A stretch of 64,000 nucleotides of DNA from NCBI GenBank assembly GCA_000181795.3, contig CM012953.1, positions 17,659,241-17,723,240 of the forward strand, given 5' to 3'. Shown here one piece after another: positions 47,901-60,236 of this stretch; position 1 is the stretch's first letter; each line of letters opens with the position of its first letter. Both the position numbers and the translations under genes were made by a program. This DNA is from Trichinella spiralis (Eukaryota > Nematoda > Enoplea > Trichinellida > Trichinellidae). A model generated the notes under the pieces. The model saw only the letters and a list, made by a program, of their open reading frames with translations, had not been told where the DNA came from and searched no databases.

Positions 47901-49485
47901 TCAAGGAACCTGACGATATTCAGGAGCTCTGGGATGCCTTTCTCACTGATCGCTTGACTCCGGTGTTTTTTCTATTCTTAGTTAATCATATACCCAAATA
48001 CAGCAACCCAATCGCAAATCAGACCATACCTGTCCAAACCGCGAGCAGCTGAATTGCACATCACTATTTCGCACAAACTTCTAACGGCGCTTTCAACGAT
48101 TTGCAGATCGACAACATCCGCACAAAAAGACCATTGTTGACGTAAATATGCTAAAATATGCACAAAGAAATAGAATCATTCTTGTACCCTGCAAAAAGAG
48201 CACTGGAGGCATTCTTCAGTGGTTACCACCTGCGCACCACAAAATACGAGAAGGTTGGTAAGTTGACAGGGATCTGAAAACCATCCAAATGCCAATCATG
48301 ACGGTGGTAACGCACACATTACACAGGTACGTCAAACGTACGTGGATGAGGTATGAATCACAACCATCAGGTTGATCGATGGACACCTAGGTTAACATGC
48401 ACATTGGCATGGCGAATCTGCATCAGCAACTGAAATTTCTTCAAAAGAGATCCGCTGCCAGCGTAGTTGTCACAGGTTCAGCATAAACCTTCATAACTTC
48501 CAGCTAAGCGGCTATGAAATGGCTGAGCGTAGCTTTTAGTATTTGATATGTGACTGTGCAGAAAGGACTGCACTTGCTAGTGTAACAACCTGATGCGCAG
48601 GCATGCACGTGACTACCGTATCCTGGCATCTCATCCCGTTCAGTCTTTGCTGTTTTGCCGTATTACGCTTTCCTGTTCTGTGTGTGTGTGACTGCGAGTT
48701 GCTGCTTAGTAAACGTGACACCATGGCCAATAGCGAAGCGTGTTACACTATACGTGGCACGGCAAACCGCAAGAAATCTTCAGTCGGTGTTGCAGCAACC
48801 GAAAGCTTTCCAGAACGATGCTGCCTTGGGGTGCCTGTTGTAGACACCTTTTATCAGTTGCCCACAGCCAGAGCTCCTGGCCAACCCGCTGCCACCGCCT
48901 AGTGGGGTCACCACTACTTAGTATTTTGGCTGCTACCTGCGCTTTTCTGTTCATCCACGTTCATCAGTTTCTCTGACAAGCGACGCCCCTACGTGAGTAC
49001 TGAAAGTTCCTGTTGGTAATCTGCCTCGTAACTCGCTTCAGTTGCTATCTCACTGATGAAACGAGCAACCAAGTTGCGTTCGATCATAGCAGCTTTATGA
49101 TTCAGCGTAATCGCATTCTCGACTCACGACTCGACCATGAATGCGGACAGTCAGTTCCAAGAAGGATTCCTCATTGTCGTAAGTATTCAGCAGCTTCTTC
49201 CTCTTCTTCATCAAACGAATTTTTTGATTTTTCGGCAAAAAACAGATAACACAAAATTATCTTCTAAAAAATGCTGACAACAACCTCCGTGTTTTAAGAC
49301 ACCACCAGTAGCATCATCAACTCTCAAGTAACGGCCCACTTTACGTCAGCAACTACCGTAATATTTCTGACAGTCAGGTACATATAAATTCTTTTTTTCG
49401 ATCAGATGTTAGTTCTTCCTGCTCTGTTTAGGCGTTTTCAAACAGTATTTAAGATAATTCATACTTTGGCATAATCACATTATAG
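47901..49485. other. Transition into GC-richer repeat DNA
   Basis: Base composition rises from about 47.85 kb. At 48723 an ATG opens a 60-codon frame (MANSEACYTIRGT onward) that looks like the gag starts found inside LTRs elsewhere in this window. No LTR ends or target duplication were located, so it is an unclassified repeat fossil at best. Confidence 0.35.
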
Positions 49486-49707
49486 TGTGACGGCGACCGT
49501 GAAACTGTACCTGCATATCACGCCAAAATTTTTGTAGGACATCGACAGTAGGGGACGCCAAGTCAGAAGCCGGTGATTGTATGCGGTACTGCTGTTATTC
49601 CGTCTTTCTTATTTTGTCATTGTTGTTTTCAATGTTTTGTGCTTTCTCTAATAAACTCTTAACCTCTCGCGTTGGAGTGAAATAACGTAGCGCCGACGAG
49701 CGCTACA
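49486..49707 (+). mobile_element. Solo LTR, gypsy-type family D
   Basis: This 222-base LTR begins TGTGACGGCG and ends GAGCGCTACA. It is flanked by perfect ATAG copies at 49482-49485 and 49708-49711. It contains AATAAA at about 49651. A diverged copy in the opposite orientation is at 59060-59311. No internal region is present, so this is a solo LTR of moderate age. Confidence 0.8.
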
Positions 49708-49897
49708 ATAGCTTGAAACAAATATTACTTTAAAATACTGGAGCTCTATTTGTGCTTAAAGTTTAATTCAGTTGTAACGCACTTTCCGTCACAGCAGGCG
49801 GGCCGGCCAACGCCATGTTGTCCTCAGTCGGGTCATCATCGTCCAAGTTGACTTAACTGGTAACTACTCTTCTTGAGGTAGACGTGTGTATTGAGTG

Positions 49898-50272
49898 TGC
49901 AGCGGACACGGACCGAACTAATGAGATCTTTCCTGCAGAAAATGAAGGCGAAGAACACTGAAGCTACAGTATGAAGAATAATACATGAAGATCGGAAGAG
50001 CAGTACGGTAAGGGTTGTTGACTGGAGTGTTGGGAAGTTGCCAAGAGTGTGTGCTTGTGTTTTACATCGTCGTCGATCCTGGTTTCCGATTGTCTAATAA
50101 AGTATATACTCATTGCTTGTTCTTTTGTTGTCGCAATGCCATCAGGAAAGCGCGAGACTGAGCGAAAGGGAAATGCACCAGTCAATACCGGCCCGTCGCC
50201 AAATAGCGATGGACTCGCCAATAACACGGTGGAGGAAGTTAACGAGCTTGTTCAAGGGAGCGACTCGTTACA
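49898..50272 (+). repeat. Inverted repeat arm 1 (integrase tail plus LTR)
   Basis: These 375 bases are repeated in reverse at 50612-50986 with no difference that I can find. The arm holds about 61 bases of a gypsy integrase tail, then an LTR (about 49959-50272) with AATAAA near 50096 and a gag-like start codon at 50135. It ends CTCGTTACA. It is a fossil LTR-element end. Confidence 0.85.
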
Positions 50273-50611
50273 GTTGTTTTGTGAAATATTCGAAAGTTTT
50301 AAAGCTCATTGTAGAAATTGGAGAACAGTTGTGGCTAGCTGGTGATGCCTGTTATATTCCAGAGTCAACGGAGGAATATCAGCAAAAGCTGAGCTGATCG
50401 TGAACTATGACAGCGTAGCACTCATCTACCGTATCTGGCACATTTGGACATGACAATCAGTGGCAGAATACGGTAGTGCAGTGGCATGCGGCAGATTTGT
50501 GTGTGGTTTTGGTTAGTGATCAATAGTTTTGTGATTTTTTGTGGTGGTTGTTAGTAGCAGAGTGTAATAAACATTTGAAACGATTGTTTGGTGTTCGTTT
50601 TGTAAATCACT
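50273..50611. other. Spacer between inverted repeat arms
   Basis: This 339-base spacer joins the two identical arms. It contains AATAAA near 50566. No coding region was recognised, and its origin is unknown. Confidence 0.5.
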
Positions 50612-53600
50612 TGTAACGAGTCGCTCCCTTGAACAAGCTCGTTAACTTCCTCCACCGTGTTATTGGCGAGTCCATCGCTATTTGGCGACGGGCCGGTATT
50701 GACTGGTGCATTTCCCTTTCGCTCAGTCTCGCGCTTTCCTGATGGCATTGCGACAACAAAAGAACAAGCAATGAGTATATACTTTATTAGACAATCGGAA
50801 ACCAGGATCGACGACGATGTAAAACACAAGCACACACTCTTGGCAACTTCCCAACACTCCAGTCAACAACCCTTACCGTACTGCTCTTCCGATCTTCATG
50901 TATTATTCTTCATACTGTAGCTTCAGTGTTCTTCGCCTTCATTTTCTGCAGGAAAGATCTCATTAGTTCGGTCCGTGTCCGCTGCACCACTCTCCCCCTC
51001 ATGAAGAGCACGTCCTGTGCTCACTTCCTGCGTCTGTACGAAATCTCGGAGCCAGGCTGGTCGCCGCGTCTTTCTCCTCTCCCGTTGTCTCCCCTGGGCT
51101 CCTTCTCCTTCACGAGTGCCGTGATACGGCTTCAGTCGGTCGAAGTGTACTACCAGCCGTTCTCTTCCACCTCCCACCTTCTCTATCCGGTACGTGTTCC
51201 AATCCAGCTTCCTCTGAACTTGATACGGACCGTCCCAGTACGCCCCAAATTTGGTCTTTGTGGGGAGTTGCATCCACACCAGATCGCCAGGCTCGTAGAC
51301 AGGTCCGTAGGCTTTCCGATCTTTCCATGCCTTTTGGCGTCGTTGTTCCCGGCCAGCTTTCTTTCGGACCACCTCGTACACCCGCTCCAAATCTCTGCGC
51401 AGGTGCTGTACGTATTCCCCTGCGGACCTCACTTGTGCATCCGTCGGCACTCCGTACATCAGGTCCACTGGTAGCCGGAGCTCTCTGCCGAACAGAACGC
51501 GACTGGGAGTGGCCCCGGTTGTGCAGTGAACACTGGTCCGATAAGCCAGCAGTGTCCGGTCGAGGTAGACATCCCAATCTTCCGGATGGTCGATGGACGC
51601 CTTCGCTAGCATGTCCACCAGCGTGCGGTTCATCCGTTCTACCAAGCCGTCTGACTGCGGGTGGTAAGCGGTGGCCCTGGTTTTCGTCACACCAAACAGC
51701 TGGCACACCTCCTTCACCAGCTCCGACTCGAAATTCCGGCCTTGGTCGGAGTGCAGTGTCTCCGGCGCACCGTAGCGGCAGAAAACGCCGTTCACTAAAG
51801 CCGTCGCCACTGTGCGCGCCTCAGCGTTGGGCAGGGGGAACGCCTCCGGCCACTTGGAGAAGTAGTCGCAAACCACTAGGATGTAGCGATTACCACTCTG
51901 TGTCTCCTCCAAGGGTCCCACAAGGTCCATAGCCACTCGTTGGAAAGGGTGGCTCACCGGCTGCAGCTGCATGGGGGCTTGCAACTTCCGAGTTGGGATC
52001 GCACGAGCGGCGCACGTCTGATACGCTCGGCACCAATCTTCCACGTCCTCCCTCTGCTGGGGCCAGTAGTAACGCTGGCGCACTTTCGCCAGGGTTTTTG
52101 CCACTCCTAAATGCCCCCCGTTGGTTGGTTGTGGATGGTCTTCAGGATTTCCAGGATGTTCCGCCTCGGAATGACCGGCAACAACCTGGAGTCTCCTGTG
52201 TCGGGGATCTCCCACGTGCGACATATAGTCCCCTCGTGCAGGACTATCCTGTCGCGCTAGCTCCACAGACGCTTCATCCAGAGACTGCCCTCTGGAGCCA
52301 GTTGTGGCCATGTCTCCTTCTCGATCCATTCCCGAACCTGCATGCACTCGGCGTCTTCCTTCTGCCAACGTTCGACGAGGCTGGGTGACTCTAATGCCAT
52401 AGCTGCCACGTGGACATTCAGGGAGTCATCACCGGACCGACACTGTCTGCAAGCACGCCGGGACAGCGCATCCGCGTTCTGGTGTTTCTTTCCGGGACGA
52501 TGGACCACCTCAAAGTCGAACTCGGCCAGTTTCTCCAGCCAGCGGACGACTTGTCCCTCGGGCTCCCGAAAGTTCCGCAACCACTTCAGGGAATTGTGAT
52601 CCGTCCGGGCTGTGAACTTCCTACCATATAAGTATGGCCGGAAGTGGTGAGTAGCCCAGACTAGGGCCAGCATCTCCCTCCGCGTCGCGCAATAACTCCG
52701 CTCCGCACGCGAGAGCGAGCGGCTGGCGTACGCGACCACCCCCGGTGGGCCCTGCTCTCCTTGCTGCGACAACACTGCCCCGATGGCGTCTTCGCTGGCA
52801 TCCACATCCACCAGAAAAGTGCGGTCAAAGTCTGAGTGGCGCAGAATCGGGGGACTCACCAACGCATCCTTCAGGCGAGCAAATGCTTCTTCCTCCTTCA
52901 GACCCCAACGCCACTTCTCACCTTTCTTTGTCAGGGCGTGCAACGGATTTGCCACGCTGGCGAAATTCCGGACAAACCGCCTGTAATAGGATGCCAATCC
53001 CAGGAACTGCCGGACTTCTCTCACGCACCGAGGCGTGGGCCACTCCTGGACCGCCGCCGTCTTCTCTGGATCGGTACCAACCCCATGCTGCGTCACAATG
53101 TGGCCCAGGTAGTGTACGCTCTGTCGCATCAGTTGGCAATTCTCCGGCTTGATCTTCAATCCCACGGACTGCATGCGGGACAGCACCCCTTCCAAGCTTT
53201 CCAGGTGCCCTCCTCTGTCTTCCCGAAACCATAATATCCTCNNNNNNNNNNNNNNNNNNNNNNNNNNNNNNNNNNNNNNNNNNNNNNNNNNNNNNNNNNN
53301 NNNNNNNNNNNNNNNNNNNNNNNNNNNNNNNNNNNNNNNNNNNNNNNNNNNNNNNNNNNNNNNNNNNNNNNNNNNNNNNNNNNNNNNNNNNTGATTTTTC
53401 AGTCCCACGGACTGCAGGCGGGACAGCACCCCTTCCAAGCGTTCCAGGTGCTCCTCCTCTGTCTTCCCGAAGACGATAATATCGTCGAGATAGACGAGGC
53501 ACGTTTTCCACGTCAGCCCCCTCAGCGCTTTCTCCATCAAACGCTGAAACGTCGCCGGGGCGTTGCAAAGTCCGAACGGCATGACGCGGAACTGAAAGAG

Positions 53601-54041
53601 TCCCAGGGGTGTGGAAAACGCCGTTTTCTCCCGGTCTCTCTCAGCGACTTCTACTTGCCAGTAGCCAGACGCCAAATCGAGCGTGCTGAACCACTTGGCC
53701 CCCGCCAACGCATCCAGCGTATCGTCTATTCGCGGGATGGGCTGGGCATCGACGCGCGTCACAGCGTTCAGTCTGCGATAATCAACGCAGAACCGCGGCG
53801 AACCGTCCTTCTTTCGAACCAGCACTACTGGTGAACTCCAGGGGCCTGAGGCTGGTTCGATTACCCCCATGTGCAGCATTTCCCGGATTAGCCGGTCCAC
53901 CACCTCCCGCTGGGCTTGGGGAAGGCGGCGGGGTGGCAACTTCACCGGCTGGGCCCCTCCGGTCTCGATGCGGTGCTTTACAAGGCTTGTTCGTCCGAGG
54001 TCGGCCTCGCCGTGCGAGATGGCCTTCCCGCACGATGAGCA
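50612..54041 (-). mobile_element. Truncated Ty3/gypsy fossil with assembly gap
   Basis: On the minus strand, in 5' to 3' order, are a reverse transcriptase (about 53900-53100, with the YLDD box region near 53490), an RNase H (about 52900-52450), an integrase with an HHCC finger (about 52150-51950) and DDE core (about 51900-51450), and an LTR (about 50925-50612). Gag and protease are not present: the element begins inside pol near 54041, close to the left end of the next gypsy element. It is GC-rich, unlike host DNA. It is broken by truncation, and a run of 150 Ns lies inside. The long open stretches suggest a young copy. Confidence 0.88.
53242..53391. other. Assembly gap of 150 Ns
   Basis: A run of unknown bases. 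The 85 bases before it (53157-53241) and the 84 bases after it (53397-53480) are near-copies of each other, so the join is probably two overlapping or paralogous reads rather than a real tandem duplication. Confidence 0.9.
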
Positions 54042-54126
54042 ATCACCAACCCTTCAAAGTAGCACATGTTATCCAGCTCAAAATGAAGTTTAATAAATCC
54101 ACTGAGCATGCAATAGTGATTCAAAT

Positions 54127-57100
54127 TGTGGCGATGGTACCTGAACATCAAATGTGCTTTTATAGGGTACGGTAGAAAGAAGACGAAAGTAGGGTGTGTG
54201 TGTGTCTCGGTTTTGTTTAATGTTTTTTTATCACAACTCTTTGTATAATCTTTTGTACTCCTTGCTTGATAATAAACTCTTTGTGTCCTAAATGTCGCGG
54301 ATGAATCGAGCGCCAGACGGCGTTACAATTGGCAAGCGTGGCAGGATGTCAGAGAATCCACGTTGGATAATGCCGCCGGAAGCGCTTACGCGGTCTTCTG
54401 ATGTCGAACGGTGGTTCATCCGCATGGAAAGGTATTTTCGAGCGGCAGACGTTCCTGATAACCGTAGAGCTGCTTTGGTTCAGTACCATATGAATGAAGC
54501 CATGGGAGACGTCTTATCGGCGTTGGAAGTGGAGGAGACCGATGATTATGAAAAGTTGAAATCGACACTGTTTAGAGTATTCGGTGTAAATAATTCAGAG
54601 GAACGTTACATGAAAGAATTCATTAACCGGCGCCAACGGGAAAAGGAGAGCGTAGAAGAGTATGCCGGCCATCTGAAAAGGTTGCTCCCGAAGGCGTTCC
54701 CACAGTTGAAAGATCAAGCAGATGGCATTCTGCTGCAACAATTTGAAGCCGGAATCCGTCAGGATATGATTAAGTTTACAATATTACGAAGCGCACCAGA
54801 TAGCTTCGAAAAGGCGGTTAAAATTGCAGCACGCGAAGAGCTCATGATAAATCAAGTCACCGCCGCTACCGCAAGCGCTTCTGTCGTGACGACAGCTGCC
54901 GACGTTAGGAAGGAAACCGCAGGGCATGAAGGCGAAATGGGGTCAGCGGCAGCGATACACGCGGAGCAGCCATGTGACATAGACAAGCTAGCGATGAAAG
55001 TGAAAGAGCTGTTAGCAGGAGAAATCACCGCCACAACAAGAACAAAAGCCGTTTCGCAACGACGCCGTCGGCAACGCAGCGACCGCTTTACGTGTTGGAC
55101 ATGTGGCCAATTGGGCCACTTTAGCCGGGACTGCCATTCACACACTGGAAGCCAACACGGTCGAGACGAGCCGCAATCTGGGGTAAGTAATACGAACCAT
55201 AATATCCCAATCATCGTTGTTCAATCCCCAATTACCGATATCCCATTAGTGGAGGGTTCTGTGGGCGGACTTAAATGCAAGATATTGGTTGATACGGGGG
55301 CGGCCGTGACCCTTGCAGCAGAGGAGGTTATGAAGGGATCGAAGGTTTTGAGGCGAGTCCCGAAACCTTCTATTCGCTTGGAAGCGGCGAGTGGCGCTGA
55401 GCTGGCCGTTACTAACGCCTATGTAATGGAGATAGTTCTTGGAGGCACGGTGAGAGTTCAGCACACAGTCCTATGGGTCAAGGGCCTTTCCCATCAGTTC
55501 CTGCTAGGCTGGGATTTTATGCGGTCTCACGGCTGTACCCCGGACCCGGTCGCAAACTGTTTGCGAATGCGACAGTCCAGCATCCCGTTCACCAAGCCCA
55601 TTGCCGTGGCCCCTGTGGGGACGAAATCCGCCAACAGCAGGAGCCAAATTTTGGTTGCAATGGAGCAAATGCTCCCTAAAGAGCAGGAAGCTGGAGGAAA
55701 ATACCGGCCCACGTTGTCAGCGATCTTGGAACAATTTTCAGACGTGTTGGCTACGTCAGATGAAGACCTGGGCCGGACGAGCGTGATCCGTCACGCTATT
55801 CATACCGGCGATGCTAAGCCGGTAAGATGCTCTCCTAGACGCATCGCATATCATCAGCGGGCACAGGTGGAAACGTTACTAAACGAGATGATACACCGCG
55901 ACGTCATCGAACCATCATGCAGTCCATGGGCGTCCCCAATAGTGCTTGTAAATAAGAAGGACGGGTCGTGTCGGTTCTGCGTTGACTACCGACAGCTGAA
56001 CAACGTAACCCGGAAGGATGCACCCTCTGCCCCGAATCGATGACACGTTAGACGCATTGTCAGGAGCGCAATGGTTCTCAACGCTGGATCTGGCCAGCGG
56101 ATACTGGCAGGTGGAAATGGAGACGCGGGACCGAGAGAAGACTGCCTTCACCACCCCATATGGCTTGTACCAGTTTAAGGTCATGCCTTTTGGGCTGTGC
56201 AACGCCCCGGCTACCTTTCAGCGGCTCATGGAGACCTCCCTGAGAGGGCTGGTAGGATCCAAGTGCTTGGTCTACCTAGACGATGTGATCGTCTTCGGTA
56301 GGACCGCAGAAGAGCACACTGCTCGACTGCAGGAAGTACTTGACCGCCTCAGGAAAGTCGGCCTGAAAGTGAAACCTGAGAAGTGTCAGTTGATGAAGAG
56401 GAAGGTGGCGTACTTAGGCCACATTATCTCTGAGAAAGGCATTGCCACCGACCCCAGCAAAACACGAGCGGTAAAGGAGTGGCAAGCGCCATCTTGTGTG
56501 TCAGAATTGAGGCAGTTTCTGGGATTAGCTTCATACTACCGGAAGTTCGTCAACGGCTTCGCGAGTATCGCTGCTCCCTTACATCGGCTACTGGAAGGAG
56601 ACGCGGAGTGGAAGTGGACAGAAGACTGCCAGGTAGAATTCGATGCTCTGAAGCACCGACTTACTTCAGCCCCTATCCTCGCATACCCCGACTTCCGACG
56701 CCGGTTTCTAGTCGACGTGGATGCTAGCGGAGATGGACTTGGTGCTGTTTTGAGTCAAAAGGATGGCAGTAAAGAACGGGTTGTGGCTTACGCGAGCCGC
56801 TCGCTAACCAAGCCAGAACGCCGCTACTGCGTGACACGAAAGGAGATGCTCGGTTTGGTGTGGGCTCTGCGGGAATTCCGACCCTACCTCTACGGTCAGC
56901 GGTTCCTTGTGCGCACTGATCATAGTTGTCTGCGTTGGTTACGGAATTTTAAGGAGCCAGAGGGACAGGTAGCCCGGTGGTTAGAGAGTCTAGCAGAGTT
57001 GGACTTTGAGGTGGAACATCGACCAGGACGCCTTCATGGCAATGCTGACGCGCTGTCACGGACCAGTTGCGCTCAGACCGATGAAGAGCAGTATGTGCGC

Positions 57101-58855
57101 AGTCCGTGCAGCGCCGTCGGGCTCCGCGGTTGTGGCACAGACTCTCCGGGATCAACTGCTGGCAGCTCAGCAAGCAGACCCGGAGATACAGTTGTTGCGT
57201 CAGTGGGTGACCAGTGGGCCTTGGCCGACCCAGTGTCCTCATGAATATAGCCGAGACTTGAACATGATGTGGCAGCAAGGGCCGATCTGGATTGTCCAAG
57301 AAGACCTTATTTGCCGTCATCGTGATGGACTTACGGCCGAAGAAGGGGCCACGCAAGTGCTGGTGCCGCGGGCCTTGAGAAGTGAGATCATGCGATCCCT
57401 GCACAACAGTCGATACGCGGGTCACCTAGGCGAACGGCGGACCCTCTCCAGGACCAGAAGCCGATTTTACTGGCCCGGGATGAGTAGGGACGTACACGTA
57501 TGGTGCCGCACGTGCACGCAGTGTGCGGCGAGAAAAAGGCCGTCAAAAAACAGCCGTGCACTGATGCTGCCAATGACTGCAGGTTATCCGCTGCAGCGAG
57601 TGGGAATGGACATCTTGGGGCCGCTGGAAAAGACCCCGTCTGGCAACCGATATGTCCTGGTCTTGACGGACTACTTTACCAAGTGGACAGCCGCATTCCC
57701 TCTTACTAACATGGAAGCCGACACAGTGGCCAAAGTACTGATGGAGAAATACATAGCGTACTTTGGCGCGCCGGACTGCTTGCACAGTGACCAAGGTCGC
57801 TCGTTCGAAGCGCGGGTTGTCCGGGAGTTGTGCCGTCTTTTCGACATCAAAAAGACGCGGTCCTCCCTGTACCATCCGCAAGGGAATGGACAAGCTGAAA
57901 GATTCAATCGCACACTCCTGGACATGCTGTCCATTATGTGCGAGGAGAATCGGCAGCAATGGGATGAAATGCTCTCTTTCGTCATGCTGGCGTACAACAG
58001 TAGCGTCAACGAGAGCACTGGTGTAACACCGGCCATGGCTATGTTTGGCAGAGAGCTACAACTGCCGCTGGACATCCAGATGGGGTCGCCGCAGAGGAAC
58101 GACACGGAAACGCTGCCGAATTACATCCGACAAACGAGAGAGCGCATTGACATTGTGCATGAGCAGATGCGACGGCAGCTAAATTTGCAGCAGAGGCGGC
58201 AGAAGTCCCTCTACGACCGGAAGGCAACCCAAGGAACCTTCTGCGTAAAGGACCTCGTATTGTTAGCTATCCTGAGGGGAGGGAAGTTACATCCGTGCTG
58301 GGAAGGACCATATGAGATTGTGCAAACCCTGGGCCCACACACATATCGAGTGAGACACCAAGAACGTCGACGCCGCAGTATGGTGGTGCACTCTGATCGA
58401 TTAAAAAAATATGTCACCCGGGAGGATGCTGACGAGACCAGAATTAAACCCTTTCCCCTTTGGTACGGTTCTGGAAATTACCCGAAGGAGCAACAGCCTA
58501 AGGAAAACGTCACGGGACCTAGTGTGGAAGTTCGACGATCCAGGCGAACACGCCGGCCACCGGGGTACTTAAGAGACTACGTCACTTAAAGGAAAGTTCG
58601 GGACGAACTCTTCCGAAGGAGGGGGCAGTGTGGCGATGGTACCTGAACATCAAATGTGCTTTTATAGGGTACGGTAGAAAGAAGACGAAAGTAGGGTGTG
58701 TGTGCGTTGGCGTCAGCGATACAGCGTTCCCCTCTCGGTTTTGTTTAATCTTTTTTTATCACAACTCTTTGTATAATCTTTTGTACTCCTTGCTTTATAA
58801 TAAACTCTTTGTGTCCTAAATGTCGCGGATGAATCGAGCGCTAGACGGCGTTACA
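54127..58855 (+). mobile_element. Ty3/gypsy retrotransposon fossil, nearly complete
   Basis: LTRs lie at 54127-54327 (201 bases) and 58629-58855 (227 bases). They begin TGTGGCGATGG and end GGCGTTACA, and AAAT target copies flank them at 54123-54126 and 58856-58859. A purine tract precedes the 3' LTR (about 58612-58624). Gag starts inside the 5' LTR (ATG at 54292) and carries one CCHC knuckle (CWTCGQLGHFSRDC, near 55092). Protease (VDTGAAVT, near 55290), reverse transcriptase with YLDD (near 56270), RNase H (about 56700-57070), an HHCC finger (about 57400-57550) and integrase core (about 57590-58000) follow in the normal gypsy order. It is nearly whole but not one open frame, with about two breaks. 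The LTRs are very similar apart from a short length difference, so the insertion is recent. Confidence 0.94.
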
Positions 58856-59059
58856 AAATCATAAAATTGCACATGGATAGAGGGAACACATAAATTACTC
58901 TTAATACTCAGCCAGAGTTTGCCACACGCAATTGGTACTTCCCAACAAAGTTTTAAAGGTCAAGTATCAGATATGATGCGTTGGGACTTAAAAATTTAAT
59001 TTCTGAAATTTTTACTATTTTTTCATTTAAAATAAATTGTTCAACAAAAGTATTACCTG
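58856..59059. other. Short spacer between LTR fossils
   Basis: AT-rich sequence resembling host DNA lies between the gypsy element and the solo LTR. Nothing was recognised. Confidence 0.5.
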
Positions 59060-59311
59060 TGTAGCGCCGTCGGGCGCTCGATTAATACGCACCATTTGTG
59101 ATATAGAGAGTTTATTGTAAACAACGGGTACAAGACACTATACAAAGGACTGTAATACTAAGATCAAGCAGGACGGGATGCGCAAGCCGTATGAATGCGC
59201 CAATTCACCACACCACCTGCTACTCCACGCTGACCTCTTTGTTTTTACCACCGGTCGCCCTACAAAAAGGTGAACGTGACACGCAGGTACAATTTCGCCG
59301 TCGCCGTCACA
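59060..59311 (-). mobile_element. Solo LTR, gypsy-type family D, inverted copy
   Basis: Read on the minus strand this begins TGTGACGGCG and ends GGCGCTACA, like the solo LTR at 49486-49707. Perfect CCTG copies flank it at 59056-59059 and 59312-59315. Both copies keep the matching GACGGCGAC start and a mid-LTR poly(A) signal. No internal region is present. Confidence 0.8.
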
Positions 59312-60236
59312 CCTGCAACGAGCAAAACTACGGGTTCACTTGCTCGCGATCAGCGTGAACTGCAAATTTCATACTGAAAGGCGGGAAAGTCAAATACATT
59401 CAGCAATCCAACTTTAACCGTGTTGCACTGACCTTCGTCACGATACTTGTCAAACAAAACTAGATCAAGGCTTGACACAGTTTCCGCAAAATGAATAATA
59501 GTGTAGCAGTAACTTCGATTAGAAAATCAAGAAAAAGCTAGTACAGTAGAGAGGAAATATATATAGTACTGAAGAACTTACGGCACCCTAGTTTTTGTGT
59601 GTGAATTTTGCAACTATTGTGACCTCGATATCAATAAACGTCTCTACTATCATTGCGCATTATGGCGGATGATAAGAGGAAAGTGCCGAAAGAGGCCCAA
59701 CAATGGTGAGCAGGAGATATCAAGACAAAGAATGCACACAATTTAAAACAAACAGAAGCCAGCACACTGAAAGCAACCTTCCAAACCAAGCCGAAAAAAC
59801 ATCCGATAGCCAGCATACGCTACGGTCTATTTAAAAGTGATGAGCAGGTTATTTTGCGATGACGTCAGATTCACCTTTTCCGCCGTCCACAATAGCATAT
59901 GCATTTATAACTCTCTATAATTGTAGCAAAGTAGCATGTGCTCAATGCCTGCTATTACGGAATCTGAAGCATCGCTCATACCAGGCACGGAAGAAAACGA
60001 GCCGTCGCCTTAGGATGACGTGGCAGTTGATCAGTTCAAACGTTTTTCTAATACCTGATTGTCAGAAAAATACGGTTGATAGTTGACGTGTAAAATGTTG
60101 CTCATCTGGTTGTGTTGGTGTTCTCTTCCTTGTCGCTCGTGGTGCGCGTAAACACGGTGTTTGTTGGTAGCACGTTCTAATAAAGATTTTAATCTATTGT
60201 ATTCTTGCTCGAAGAAGAGAATATTAGTTCGAGAAA
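59312..60236. other. Repeat-derived stretch with LTR-like pieces
   Basis: The sequence around 59540-59680 has a TATA-like word, AATAAA near 59632 and a short gag-like start at 59662. A second AATAAA lies near 60180, just before the BEL/Pao region. It is probably made of LTR or leader fragments, but no ends were found. Confidence 0.35.
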
